A DNA stretch of 64,000 nt, taken from contig JADANN010000149.1 of assembly GCA_018806985.1 (NCBI GenBank), forward strand, positions 62,001 to 126,000. The letters run 5' to 3'. Position numbers and translations under genes: made by a program. The stretch is from Angiostrongylus vasorum. Taxonomy: Eukaryota; Nematoda; Chromadorea; Rhabditida; Metastrongylidae. Below, piece after piece: positions 49,748-61,040 of this stretch (position 1 is its first letter; the number at the start of each line of letters is the position of its first letter). Under the pieces are notes generated by a model. The model had not been told where the DNA came from, ran no database searches, and was given only the letters and a program-made list of their open reading frames with translations.

Positions 49748-50105
49748 TGATCCGTCTTCACGTCTACTGTGCGGATCCCAGCACTTCTCACATTCGATTC
49801 GTTTCCTCGCATCCACTGTCCACGAAGATCTCCCAACTCTTACGTGTGGCTCCGTTGTTGCTTGCGGATTTCCATTTCATCTTGAATGTCGTAGAATGCT
49901 GATCGAGCAATTCTCCCTGGAGTCCAAAGAAAGCAGGGCTGGAACGTTCCCAATTGCACTGCATAGAGTGATTTTTTTTCCAGACAAGTCCGGTATCGGT
50001 TTCCCGACTCCGAAGGGATGAGAGGCTTGGTTGGCTCCGGAAGGGGAATCGAACTAGCACTATGCTCGTCATGACGAACACCACTAGCACTGTGCTATCC
50101 GCCTC
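49748..50105 (-). mobile_element. SINE-B, copy 3
   Basis: Complete copy: outer TGATCCGTCTTCACGTCTAC, core as GGTATCGG/GACTTGTCTGG on the minus strand, box B GGTTCGATTCC-like, head GGCGGATAGCACAGTGCTAG. Confidence 0.75.
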
Positions 50106-50149
50106 CTTTCCTTCATATAATGAAAACAAGATTATTATTTTATAGGAGT

Positions 50150-50300
50150 TCTTAGGGCAGACTTTCTGTTCACCTCACCATTGATCAATAATTGACTGTT
50201 GTCTTAATGAACAGACCATGAGGTTGTTATTCCACTGTTTGACCGCTCACAATAGCTGAAATTTCGGCGGTTTTGCTTTTTCATCAACCATTATTCTCTT
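50150..50300 (-). mobile_element. PLE tail fragment
   Basis: Decayed tail: AGCTGAAATTTCGGCGG marks the motif region on the minus strand. Confidence 0.4.
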
Positions 50301-50319
50301 CCAAAGGTGATCTTCCAAG

Positions 50320-50475
50320 TATTGAATATAATGGTAGTAACAAGGTGCTCTAATATATCGAAAGTGTGCATTGATTTCAAGGTGCACCTAAAGCTTCCCT
50401 TATTTAAAGAAACATATCTTATCTCGTAGTCAACTTTGTTGACTGAAATAAAGAACATTAAAAAGGATACATGAA
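50320..50475. repeat. Family E dispersed repeat
   Basis: GTGTGCATTGATTTCAAGG matches 10631-10650; GACTGAAATAAAGA matches 27642-27660. Confidence 0.4.
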
Positions 50476-50477
50476 TA

Positions 50478-50675
50478 AAACTTTCCGCTCTGATCAATCC
50501 TCAAAGGGATAAGCCATGCATTCAACTTCATCAAGCTCCGCTAGAGGTGGTTGATCATGTATCCGAGCTGTACAATGACCGGCGTTGCCCTACCAGTCTA
50601 TCAAGTAAGTCCTGCTATCCTCCCAGTTAAGTCTGGTTCCAATTTGTCGATCACGGAGTGGTGGAGGGATGCGCT
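50478..50675 (-). mobile_element. SINE-A, copy 7 (head lost)
   Basis: Tail and core conserved (minus strand AATTGGAACCAGACTTAACT), tRNA-like head missing. Confidence 0.65.
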
Positions 50676-51256
50676 ATTGACCTTTCTTTTCTTCTGGAAA
50701 ATTGACTTTTTACGGAGCAGACATCCAGTGGTTGAACGTCTTGGAAGTCGGTTCTCATTCCTTTCTCTTTATAAAAAATTTCAAATCCTGTATTCGCTCT
50801 TGTCCACCTTTTTTATTCTCGCATTGGCGAGGACGAATACGTTGAAACGTTCAGTGGAATAGACCTTTTTTATACTAATCTCGTTTTGGTTCATTGATCT
50901 AGAAAAATATTGATTGTTCTTGCTGAGGTTAGTTGGCTTCTAAGAGATTTTCCTATTCCGTCATGAAGCAATTTTTGCTTCTTTTGAAGGTCGGAAATCA
51001 TTTTTTCCTTTCCGTTTGTTTTGTCGAGGGTCGCATTTGAAGTGTGGATGTAACTGAACGACTGGGATTTTCTTTATCGAGACGCTGTGACCACCGAATC
51101 ATTGTGATATCTGCTATTTCCAAGCTTGCATTATAAATTTTAAAAGTTTGACTCCATTCTTCACTTGTTGGGGAACTATACTTTTAAATAGATTTTAAGT
51201 GAAAATGGCATTTTTAAAAGTTACTATACCCGCGGAACGAAAGATAGCTATCTCTT

Positions 51257-51502
51257 CTATGGGTTTGTGATGTCCTCAGTTCCGGAAGTGTTAGATATTA
51301 GGTGCATCGGCTGCGCAGTTTTGTTGCTTTCGATTTTGTGCGATCCAAAATCACGTATTTCACTGATCCTCGCACCTCTTTCGTTCGACTCGTCCTCCCA
51401 TTCATTCACAGAAGCCTTCGGATTCAGGTGCGGGTTCGGATAATGAAGGTTTTTCCTTCGTCTCAATGAATGGCTTTTGGAGCTTGGTTGGGTAAATTCT
51501 TC
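51257..51502 (-). CDS. Candidate terminal exon of an unidentified gene
   Basis: Open frame of 81 residues to a TAG stop at its left end, preceded on the minus strand by a nematode-like acceptor TTTCGTAG. The peptide is hydrophilic and compositionally normal, with SLRRRKNLHYPNPHL near the start, SVNEWEDESNERGARISEIR in the middle and SGTEDITNP at the end; it could be a cytosolic C-terminal tail. I do not recognise the family and found no partner exon with certainty. It is not covered by any repeat family seen here. Confidence 0.35.
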   Translation of the reverse strand, partial: EEFTQPSSKSHSLRRRKNLHYPNPHLNPKASVNEWEDESNERGARISEIRDFGSHKIESNKTAQPMHLISNTSGTEDITNP

Positions 51503-52190
51503 CTACGAAATCTCACAATTGTCCTGCTAGGGCCCTCTTCCCCCATAAGCGGTTACCAACCTTTGTGGATCGCATGTGCATGCCTTCTACTAATTTAACT
51601 GCTTGTAAAGGATGGCACGCTTTGTCAGGCTGTTATAAATTCGAAACATGGCCTTTCACGCATTAGTGAATGGTACTCACATCCTGTATTATCCCAGTGG
51701 AAAAAGTTGGGTAAAAATATGCAGTACAGTTTAGCTGAGTGAATGTGACATTTTCCTTAGCAAGCTAAGAAAGTAATTTTCTCTGTACGCACTTATTTGA
51801 GTACTTGGGCTATCTAACTCTGGTGAATTATGCAGTACACACAAATTTCTTGTTTGTTAATGAGAATTGGAACTTCGCTCACTACATAGATGTTTTTGTA
51901 CTACCGAGACAACTGAACTGGAACGTTGTAGCGTTCACAGGTCGTAACATTGTAGGTTGGAGAGGTATTTGTTACCGTGTAATTCGGATTCTTCCAGAAC
52001 GATGACTGGACGTTGTGACACTCTTGTCTTTAAAAACAAAAAATCATGTTTTGTAAAGCTGGAAAGATAGATGGTAGTGAAATGAAAAACACTCAGAGTT
52101 TAATCAAATGGAAGACGTGAGCCTTAGAGGTTGAGAGAGGATGAAAAAAATCGCTTCACGTATATGAACTGAAAGCGTGTAGAAAACGGA
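51503..52190. other. No recognised feature
   Basis: Upstream of the unidentified exon at 51257-51502; no repeat and no convincing coding block. Confidence 0.4.
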
Positions 52191-52199
52191 GAGTAAATG

Positions 52200-52290
52200 G
52201 TAAAAACGTTCGGTCTTGATCATTTCCTAAAAGATGAGCTACGCATTCTATTCAATGCATTCGAAGCATCGTGGAGGTGATTGAATCCAT
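52200..52290 (-). mobile_element. SINE-A tail fragment
   Basis: Last 90 bp of SINE-A only: GATTGAATC..CATCGTGGAGG region and GATCATTTCC. Confidence 0.45.
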
Positions 52291-52485
52291 GTTTGAATTC
52301 TATATAGTGGTTTTTCAGTATTTATTGATGTAATTCTGTGTTTCTAAGGTGGAATGATTCACCACAGTATAAGCTTTGTTAGCCGGAATAAAAGCCACAG
52401 GAATCCATAGATTTTTTTCCAAATAGAAATAACTTTGCACAACTTGGACTCCAGGCCACATTCTAAGCTCGCCACTACCCTTTCA

Positions 52486-52695
52486 AATGGACTCACCTGC
52501 TACTTACCGGTCCATGACGCCATTGCTTTTCCTTTGTGTTAGTATTACCGAACGGTGCCATCAGCAACCATCTGTCAACCGTAATGAATATGGGTTGGAG
52601 TCCAACTTTTTAAAATATCTTAGCATCATTGTGGTTGTGTTCCACATAATAGCCTACCATGAAAAAAAAGTAGGCAATAGATAAAAAAGTTAAGC
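52486..52695 (+). mobile_element. Family C fragment, copy 3
   Basis: AAAATATCTTAGCATCATTG and the TAGGCAATAGATAAAAAAGTT end match other family C copies. Confidence 0.5.
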
Positions 52696-53318
52696 AGAGA
52701 TAAGTTTACCTATTCGGATTCAATAAACTATTGTACATCTACAGACGGTGAAGCCTTTTTAAAAGCAGTTTAGGCCACGACATGGTTTGAAGCATTTTTC
52801 GCACGGGAAGTTGTCCAGTTTCTCGAAAAAGTTCTATTCGATTTTTTCTAAGTGTTATCCCAATTCCTGCAACATTCACTTGTCGAGCTTCCTCGACTCG
52901 GGAATTTTCTTTGATCCTCCGGATAGTTGAGACGTTTCATACCGAGCCCTGCAAATTCTCAAACAATTGTGCGGATATTTGCCTGCAGTCTACCTTTAAT
53001 CCAGCGTCGTCAGTGGCAGAAGAACGTCCACGAGCCCTTTATCTTCAAGCCTGAATTGGCGACAACCAGTTCTTTCAAACTTCGTTGCATAGTGCGTTCG
53101 ACAACACTTTCCTAGCCCTATACCCCATTAATGTTTCGAGCCGTTTGGCTGCACAATTTCTGGGTTTGATTCCATAGAAGCATATTTGTCGAAATTTCTG
53201 CTTGGGCATCTGAAACTTTAACCTTTAAGATTTCCCAAAGACACAATTTAAATTATAATTCAACCATAAGGTACGGAGGTGTACAAAATAAGCTTATCAA
53301 TGTTTATAATGCTATGGC

Positions 53319-53500
53319 AGTGGAAAGGACGCGTGTGGCGCAGTGCTCGGACGCACCCGGCAACTCACGTGTGGAATCGATCCCCCGCGCCCATGGCCCA
53401 CCGAGCCTTCCATTGTCCGGGGTCAGCAAATTGGTACCAGATGTCTAGGTGGATAGCACCCATTGCGATGAAAGACTGTGATAGGCAGCAAATAAAAAGT
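53319..53500 (+). mobile_element. SINE-A, copy 8 with well-preserved tRNA-like head
   Basis: GGACGCGTGTGGCGCAGTGC to CCCCGCGCCC could form an acceptor stem; box B GGAATCGATCCC. Cut after the core, then a family C-like tail (GGCAGCAAATAAAAAGTTGA) follows, so it looks like a chimaera. Confidence 0.75.
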
Positions 53501-53564
53501 TGACATTGTGATTTCGACTAGAGCCTCAACTTAACTGGGCTCAATGCCGATTTGGCTCTCCGGG

Positions 53565-53815
53565 TCAATCCTGTGGGAGGGTAATTGCTGAGGGCACTGG
53601 TTGATAGAGAACTAATTGAGAGACAGGCGAAACGAAAGACCCACATTGTGTGATGGTGAAAGCATTAGCCTCTGGAAAGGATAGCAGCGCTTTCGTTCGT
53701 CACCGCAGACAACTGCGGTCCGGAGTTTTGCAAATATCTCAGCAGCATTGTGGTTGTATCACACGCAATACCCTTCCGTGAAAAATTCTAAAAGGCAGTA
53801 AATAAAAAGTTAACG
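53565..53815 (+). mobile_element. Family C SINE-like element, copy 4
   Basis: Full-length copy: GTGTGATGGTGAAAGCATTA, TTTTGCAAATATCTCAGC, and the AGGCAGTAAATAAAAAG tail. Confidence 0.65.
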
Positions 53816-54231
53816 TTCCAATACTGTAGTTTTCCACTTTGATGTCGAGCATAATTTTTTACTGGTATTTCCAAACTCGATCAGCAGGAAGACAGTTGAC
53901 AAGTTGACTCTGTTTCCCTTTTACTAGCTTGCTTTAAATTGGAGTTCTGATAGTAAAAGCTTGCTTTACATTGGAGTTCTATTAATATTTGCCTTTCATT
54001 GGTCTTAGGTTCAATGAATAATGTCATATGTCTCGATGAAGGCAGGAATTATGCATACTTTATAGTTGTGTGACTAATACGCGGTCTTGGAAGGCAGTGT
54101 TCAGGAGACGTAGCATTCTCTAATCCATTCGGTGATGCTTCACATCAAAAGGTGTGTGCTTTAACTGATATTGGAATAATTCATTGCCGTCTTGCCCTCT
54201 GCCCTTGCAATTTGCTTCATGCTTTATGACA

Positions 54232-54336
54232 ATGATTATGACTTTGTAAAGTGGTGAAAGTCCAGTCGTAAAGCTTTGAAAATGCATTGCGCGCTGTGCA
54301 GCAATTCTTTCGTTGCCCAAAGCTTCGTACACCGCT
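54232..54336 (-). CDS. Possible internal exon, unidentified
   Basis: Minus-strand block between an acceptor TTGATTCATAG and a donor after CTTTACAAA, encoding AVYEALGNERIAAQRAM and SFTTGLSPLYK. It might belong to the same gene as the exon at 51257-51502, but phase and distance do not prove this. Weak. Confidence 0.2.
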
Positions 54337-54949
54337 TTCGTCTATGAATCAATTTATCACTCTCGTGTTTATCACGAGAAAAACACTGCTGTACCTTGTA
54401 CTTTTTGCTGTTATATAATAAGCTTTGTAGCCGTTTGAATATTACCCATCACAAATTTCCCTTTTTTTCACTTTTGAAACTTTCATGTCTTGCGTGTCTA
54501 TCTCTTTCCCATGTTTTGTCAGTGTTGTTGGGAGAGGTGCTGGTAGAAGCAGGGTAGTTGACCAGCAGGTGAAATGCTGAATGGAACGGTTGTTTCGATA
54601 CGATTTTAACAGCTTCCTTTAGTGAGGCTTTATATTCTAGAAGTAAACTGTTCTCCTACTGATTGTCAAGTGATTCAAACTGGCAATCAAATCTTTCGAG
54701 GAAATCTTAATTTGTGCCTGTCTGATTTCATTGTTCTGGGAGTTCTACTTTTTTCATGAAAAAGAAACAACAAAAGCACCATATTCTTTACAGACACAGT
54801 TTATAAAGAAGCCCGATTATCAACTCCGTTCCCCTTATGTCTTGTGCTGGGGATTCTGTGAAATTCAGCTGTTAACGGCTTCTGTTTGTCGAAATAAGGG
54901 ATCATGCGATCAGTGACACCACAGCTCCTACTTTTTGGCCTATCTTAGT

Positions 54950-55500
54950 TTTTTGATGATCGACGAAAAGCTACACTCGTAATTCCCACTTTCACTTGGG
55001 TGACACACCATGCTCTTAAATATACCATCTCGATAGCGCATTTGTTAACACCGTTTCATCCATTGCGGACGATATCTTCATCTCCATACATTAATTCCAT
55101 TCATAGGAGTCATGGATTTAAAACAAAGGCACATAGGGTGTTCTTTGCTCTCTTCACTACAATCTCTACGCTCCTGATAGAAGTAAGTCCCTTGAAACCA
55201 ATTGTTTGTTTTTGCTAAGCTCTGATGCGTTTTTTTTTCGGTAGAGGTACAAATAGCTGGACTATTCTGAGGTACTCGTTATGTTAAACGTTTATTGAGC
55301 AACATGAATAACTGTTGCTCTTATGGACATCGTTTCCATGAGATTCAAGTAAAGATCAGATCTTTATAAGAATGATAGGATCATCGATTTTCACTCTTAT
55401 GTTGTCCCTTGCAGTCTTCGTATGCCATTGGCGAAGGTAACTGTGAATAAAGAACATTTTATCATTGGTGACTGTACTTAATTATGGAGAGTATCATTAT
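54950..55500 (-). mobile_element. RTE LINE fragment, decayed
   Basis: Aligns with 45380-45985 of the large RTE copy: shared GGGTGTTCTTTG, GAGGTACTCGTT, TCATCGATTTTCACTC. No open frame. Confidence 0.6.
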
Positions 55501-55504
55501 CTCG

Positions 55505-55855
55505 TGAGGGAATGGGAAGCACAGTGGTAGTGATGCAGATTACCACGAGCATGTTGCTGGCCCGATCCCGCACTAGGCTTACCAGGCTACTCTTCCCACT
55601 AGTATGGGGAAATTGCTATTTGACTTCGGGAAAAGTGCACTTTCTGCAAGTTAAGCGGAAACGCTCTGGCTTGGCTATCTCAGGATTCCAGGGAGAGTCG
55701 GCTCGACCTGCATTTAGTGACATCTATGGTGCAAGGAAAATCCTCAAAGAGCAGCCAAAGCCACACGTTAAACTGGGAAAATTTTCGTGGATAATGGATG
55801 CGAGGAAACCAATCAAATACATGAGGTGCTGGGATCGGCAACACGCGCCCTTCGT
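55505..55855 (+). mobile_element. SINE-B, copy 4
   Basis: Head GGGAAGCACAGTGGTAGTG, later TCTCAGGATTCCAGGGAGAG and GAGCAGCCAAAGCCACACGT. Core absent or decayed. Abuts the RTE fragment. Confidence 0.65.
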
Positions 55856-56019
55856 TTAAGCAAAGCAAAAAAATTACCTCATATTCCATTTTGCCTGTTT
55901 GTAATATATCACGCGACAGTTGTCACGGTTCTTACAACTTTTTTTTCGTTCGTCATTTACAAAGGTCTTTAAATTTGCTCAAAGATTCGGCTATTGAATG
56001 ATGATTTTGCATTCTTTGT

Positions 56020-56205
56020 AAATGGCTTTAAATGCTCGTAGAGTATATTCGCTCGGGAATCCTAAAATAGCTGTGCTGAAGTGGTCCGATGTCTTCTCCA
56101 GAAGCAAGGGTCATGCTCGTTGGACCGGTGGGAGTTGTGCCCAGGCAAGACTAGCACCGATCTCACGATCGCAAAAGGATAGAAGGCTCGCTTGGCACAT
56201 TGCAC
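56020..56205 (-). mobile_element. SINE-B fragment
   Basis: Middle part only: AATCCTAAAATAGCTGTGCT and a decayed core near 56140-56165. Confidence 0.45.
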
Positions 56206-57020
56206 GTTCATTCCGCTTGCTTTCTGTTTTTAAAAACATTACTTGTTTTAAAAAGACTGTTCCCGTGTCTCTCTACAGCCCATTTCGAAAAATATACATT
56301 TCCAATACCTTGCTTTAATTTGTTTCAGCTCACTTTTCTCGTGTGAGCTTTTCTATCCTTATGTGATAACTTTTTCGTGGTGTAGGCTATAGTATTTTTT
56401 ATCTGGTTCTCCTGAATGAGCGTAGCTTCTTGTATACCATTTCGTTTGAAATACTTCCTGCGCTTCTTGCGGATCTTCTGTAATACGCTTTGAATCAGCT
56501 TTATCAGACTGTGCTTGCTAGGAAACATTCTAGAACCTCTTCTCACGCACTAGATCTACTTCCGTCTTAGGATTGCTCCGCCCACTTTAGATGTTATATA
56601 GGATTCGCTGGAACGCTACTAGAAGACTGTATGGCTCCCTTGCAACTTTATCAATTCTTGAAGTGGAATCGGAAGGCTCTATTCCTTCATGTTGTTATGT
56701 GTTTCTTACAAAAAAAGTTTAAAGTTTCTTATGTGCATTCCACGGAGGTAATTGACGTCATAGCATTGAATAAGAGTAATGTGGAATGAATAACAAACAA
56801 CGATAAGCAATGGCAACATCTACATTTGAATGATGTACCATACCAACAATTACAGCACTTTCTACCCTTCAACTTCTGAACTCTATATCGTGCGTGTTAT
56901 AACTGCACTTAGTTACTGGACATCGAATTGCGAATATTACGCACCTGTCTACGAAGCAAACAAAACCTGATGTTCGCCAAGTGGAAGAAGTGGGAGAAGA
57001 AGGAAAACTACCGTGCTCAG
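56205..57020. other. No recognised feature
   Basis: AT-rich; I see neither a supported exon nor a listed repeat. Confidence 0.4.
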
Positions 57021-57027
57021 TAACTGC

Positions 57028-58260
57028 CACGTCCGACTTTTTAATTAACCTCGGCATTGATTGAATAATTCTTTCCGCTTCTGTTTAGCAAAAACGAGGT
57101 GTTATTTCATTTCTTTATTTACGTACAAGCTGACGTTTCGGCGGATTTCGCCTTCCTCAGAGCTTGGAAAGGTCAAGTTTACTGCAAAAAGAAAAAAAGG
57201 AAGAGGAAAAAACGAAACAGAAGCAGAAAGAATTACTGTGCTCAGTATTTGGAGGACATCCTCCGGAGGAGAATAGTGGGTAGGTCAGTGTTGATTTGCA
57301 ATTCTACTAGGTCTAATGCTGAAGTAACTTTGCGGAGAAAGTTCTAAGACCATTTGAGTAAATCGCATAACACGGCTTCAAGAGCATACAGAAACACCGT
57401 CAAGGAACATCAAACGAGTCACAGTAGGATAAATAATGTGCAAAGAAATTCAAGGCTAACCGTGTTAGGGAGGCATGACTCTCCTTGATGGTGCGCGCTC
57501 GTTATTAGAATTGGGACCGAGTTTCTCACCATCTGAACCCATTTCTAAGGCAATCTTGCGTAGAGTCGCATGTAGTTTACATGAACTTCACGATAGACTC
57601 CGCAAAAAAGCTAGGGACGAAGCGCTAAATAGGCGCGTACAACAACAGGTAGGAGCACTACCAGTATTTCCTCAACCGTTCTTTAGTCATCAAGAACCCA
57701 ATAATGAAGTTGACGTTAAATTTCGGACGTTTAGAAATGAAACTTTCAAAGTCCTTAGTCATTATCGCGCCAAGAGACACTGCTCCAACTTCACTGAAAT
57801 GCAAAAACGTGGTATGCGGGAAGTAGGAGGGCTGGCAAGGTTAAAAAAACATAAGAAACGAAGAGGTGGAGAGTTTGTCGTAATTCCCCATCAGTTAGAT
57901 GTTGAGATAACGAAAAAGCATCTTGAAGATGTTTCACTTTATCGCTCATCATCTGAGAAGGAGTTTAGAAGTAAATGTCGGAAATTGAACCACGAATAGG
58001 GTCAAAATGGCAAGGGCTGCTGGGTTAAAACCATCAGTTATCTCTCAACTAAAAGTTGAGTTACCAACATGTCCCGTCCTGTACTTTATTGACATTGGCG
58101 ATGGTCTTAGGTCATCCATCTATGGTCACTTTTCTGGGGAGGTTTGTCTTCATCGATTTATATTTGACAAGCTTCACGTTCACTTTCCGCCTATGCAGGA
58201 AAAAAAACGCTAACATGGAGTTGATTCGTGACGAAAAGATTTGACAATCATTTTGCCTTA
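57028..58260 (+). mobile_element. Penelope-like element, copy 2 (5' half with inverted tail)
   Basis: 57028-57185 is an inverted PLE tail (reverse complement of the 3' tail, with the best hammerhead-like motif). Then a plus-strand reading frame, 57475-57999, 174 residues, matching the N-terminal part of PLE proteins: LLELGPSFSPSEPI, a lysine/arginine-rich region, and GGEFVVIPHQLDVEITKKHL just before the RT. After a stop the sequence goes on as [14 protein letters not shown] (58020-58080), overlapping the truncated start of copy 1, and then fades out. The RT core and GIY-YIG domain are missing. Confidence 0.8.
57128..57166 (-). ncRNA. Hammerhead-like motif with perfect stem I, PLE copy 2
   Basis: Minus strand CTGAGGA, stem II GGCG/CGCC, GAAAC, GTC. 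CAAGCT before and AGCTTG after are fully complementary (6 bp). Best-formed copy in the window. Confidence 0.55.
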
Positions 58261-58424
58261 GAAACCGGATATACAGCTAGAGGATGAAATATAGCGAGTC
58301 CGTCTCCTAACACATGACACCATGACACCCAGCATACGTTGAATACAATGGATTGGATACGAAAATACTGGTGGCTTATGACTTTAAACCACTGTATTCC
58401 TGGTAATAGTGTAACTTCCATGAC

Positions 58425-58640
58425 CGACTTTCTATTGACCTCGGTTTTGATAATTATTTCGATATTTTGTTAATAAGCGCATATGAGGTTGTCATTATAT
58501 GTTATTTATTCACAACAGCTGAAGTTCCGGCAGATTTCGGTTTCTTCATAACCTGGAAAGTTGACGTTGACTGCAGTCTGTCCGACAAAATACTTCCAAT
58601 AACCCCAGCAGAAAAACTATGGCACACATGTTTCAACAAC
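58425..58640 (-). mobile_element. PLE tail fragment
   Basis: Tail end matches 11250-11280 (CATGACCGACTTTCTATTGA) and includes a decayed motif at 58517-58556. Confidence 0.6.
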
Positions 58641-58659
58641 AATTTTTTTAAATCTTGTA

Positions 58660-59015
58660 TGATCCGTCTTCACGTCTACTGTGCGGATCCCAGCACTTCT
58701 CACATTCGATTCGTTCCCATGCATCCATTGTCCACGGAGATCTTCCAGTTTTAACGTGTGGCTTCGGTTGCTGCTTGAGTATTTTCATTTCATCTTGAAT
58801 GTCGTCCAACGCTGGTTGAGAAGTTCTCCCTAGAGTCCTGAGATAGCCGGGCTGGAGCGTTCCCAGTTGGAATGCAGAGAGTGATTCTTTTCCCGGGCAA
58901 GTCCGATACCAATTTCTCGACCCGAAGAGATGAGAGGCTTGGTTGGCCTGGAGCGGAATCGAACTAACACCATGCTTTTGGTGACCGACATCACTACCAC
59001 TGTGCAATCCGTCTC
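58660..59015 (-). mobile_element. SINE-B, copy 5
   Basis: Complete: outer TGATCCGTCTTCACGTCTAC, core AATTGGTATCGGACTTGCCC on the minus strand, box B GTTCGATTCC, head GACGGATTGCACAGTGGTAG. Confidence 0.8.
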
Positions 59016-59159
59016 CTTTTCAATAGCACTGCATATGAAAAAGGTTCCTCATTTCGTTCTTTGTGAAACATTCGCTGTTCTCTGTGGGTCCTCCGTTACG
59101 TATTCCATGTGGAGACCAAGTGTACAGTACACAGCTGACGTGTATAGGTAATGAGCCAC

Positions 59160-59520
59160 TGAATACTGTGTGATATCTCGCGTGATAATAAAGCATTCCT
59201 CTCTACGGTTAATTTTTCGATGCTTAGAATTTCTCCAGAATGCTTCGAACGTTTTACGCGCTGAAGTTTTAAATTCCTCTGCAAGAACAAACTATGGCTT
59301 CCACTTCAAAAATTTTCCCTGTTATGTGTCTGTGACCTATGCACCGTGGAGTACTTTGTTCAACATCACGCTTTCCGTCTAGATGTTTTTTTAAAATAAG
59401 AATACAGTGGCTCACCCGTTTCGCTATTGTATTCGCAGCACAGGCTTTGCAAGAAATCAGATTAACCGTCCCCGAACTCATGCAATCACCGTCTCTACTG
59501 TCAAGCATGTTATGCTATCT
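59160..59520 (-). mobile_element. PLE GIY-YIG fragment, decayed
   Basis: Minus strand: [18 protein letters not shown], then HLDGKRDVEQSTP, then KTFEAFWRNSKHRKINREEC; the catalytic YVGETGR segment is lost. Confidence 0.65.
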
Positions 59521-59524
59521 TATA

Positions 59525-60060
59525 TTGTACATAGACAGGAACACCCGACTCCGTGCGCACCTTTTCGGCTGAACGGTACTTCCTGCCCCAACGCATTCGT
59601 CAGAAACCTGGTCGCTGTGTAAGCAGGATGAAAGATCACTCAATGTTATCGAACGCGCAGCCAAAAAGACGATGCTAGGAGTATCCCGTTTCACACAAGT
59701 AAGAGAAGGGATCCGAAGCTCCGACCTTCGTCAACGATCAAAAATCGAAGATGCCGTTCTGTACTCCAAACAGTCGAAGATAAGTTGGGCCGGAAACGTA
59801 ATGCGTATGAACGACAACTGATGGACAAGAGCCGTTAGTGACTGGATTCCTCGGGATGTCAAACGTACTGCAGGAAGACCACCGACTCGATGGTCCGAGT
59901 TCTTCACGAAAAGCCTAGAAGAAAGATGTGATGCTAGACGAGTCCCTAGAGCGAGCAGGACCCACTGGGCTACTCTTGTACGCGACAGGGAGAAATGGAA
60001 GATTTACTGGCACCCGCTCGAGTGACTCGACGATCATCGGAACTACAGGTGATACAGGTG
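59525..60060 (+). mobile_element. RTE LINE 3' fragment
   Basis: Plus strand C-terminal part: RLRAHLFG near 59545, MLGVSRFTQVREGIRSSDLR, then DWIPRDVKRTAGRPPTRWSE near 59860, ending CTACAGGTGATACAGGTGG, the same tail type as the large copy. Confidence 0.8.
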
Positions 60061-60379
60061 GTATATGGAGTATATGAAAATGAAAACGTTTATACATTTA
60101 TGTATAGACCATATAAAAAAGAAATTAAAGTCCAAGAAATAATATATATACCTATATATGTATCTGTATGTTTTGGCATATGTGTATATGTATATATTCT
60201 TCTTATTGTCCTGAGTTCACACTCGGGTAGGCTTTTGGACTTGCCGTCGTAGATTTGAGCATGATTATTGAACGTGATGATGAGTATTTCAAATTTTTTT
60301 AAAGAACCAATCTCTGCCAGGATCAATTTTTGTTACTACACTTTCTAATTTTTCTATTGTTATTATTATCGCATGACCC

Positions 60380-60745
60380 GACAGCACATTTACTACACGG
60401 TGCGAATTCCACCAATTCTCGCATTCGATTCGTCTCCTCACATTTACCAGCCACAAATCCGTGAGGATTTGGGTGTTGCCTGAGAATTTTCTCGTCTTCG
60501 TGGCGAATGTTGTTGAATGCTGGTGGAGCTGGCGGTCCCTAGAATCCTGAGATAGCCGTGCTGAGGCATTCCTGCGTTGAATGGAGAGTCAGTTTGTCCT
60601 AGACCAGTCTGGTATCATTTTCCCCGACGTCGGAGTGATAGGAAACTTGCTTGGCCCAAAACCACCTCGCACCAGTGCTCGGGTAGTCTAGGTTGTTGGC
60701 GTGGTCAATTAGATCGCTAACACTACCCTACCTACTCACTTACGG
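60380..60745 (-). mobile_element. SINE-B, copy 6
   Basis: Outer GTGCGAATTCCACCAATTCTC, core AATGATACCAGACTGGTCTA on the minus strand, head region with GTAGGGTAGTGTTAGCGATC. Confidence 0.7.
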
Positions 60746-60764
60746 TTTGTTACCACTTTTTTAA

Positions 60765-61040
60765 TAAGGTGTGTTTAGCGCCGTGTTCAGAGGTTCATTG
60801 CACTTCACACTGGATGTGGTTCGACCCTTCGCTCCGTCTTACCATGACTTTCATCTTTCTGGGGGGCGACAAACTAGTACCAGACTTGTCTGTGGGGCAG
60901 AAGTACTTACTTGACACATCGATAAACCCCCATGAGCGCTTTAGTGGGTTAAATATGCGTCCAATCACCTCTGCGATGCTATGAATAGAATCGAATGCAT
61001 GGCTCATCCATCACAGACTGATCAATGTCGGACGCTTTTT
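60765..61040 (+). mobile_element. SINE-A, copy 9
   Basis: Head GGTGTGTTTAGCGCCGTG, box B-like GGTTCGACCC, core AACTAGTACCAGACTTGTCT, tail CAGACTGATCAATGTCGGA. Confidence 0.7.

Noticed and set aside
53319..53395. tRNA gene
   Set aside because: Has A and B boxes and an acceptor-like stem, but is followed by a SINE core and tail and recurs many times; it is a SINE head. Same for 4540-4620, 43620-43690 and 26240-26318.
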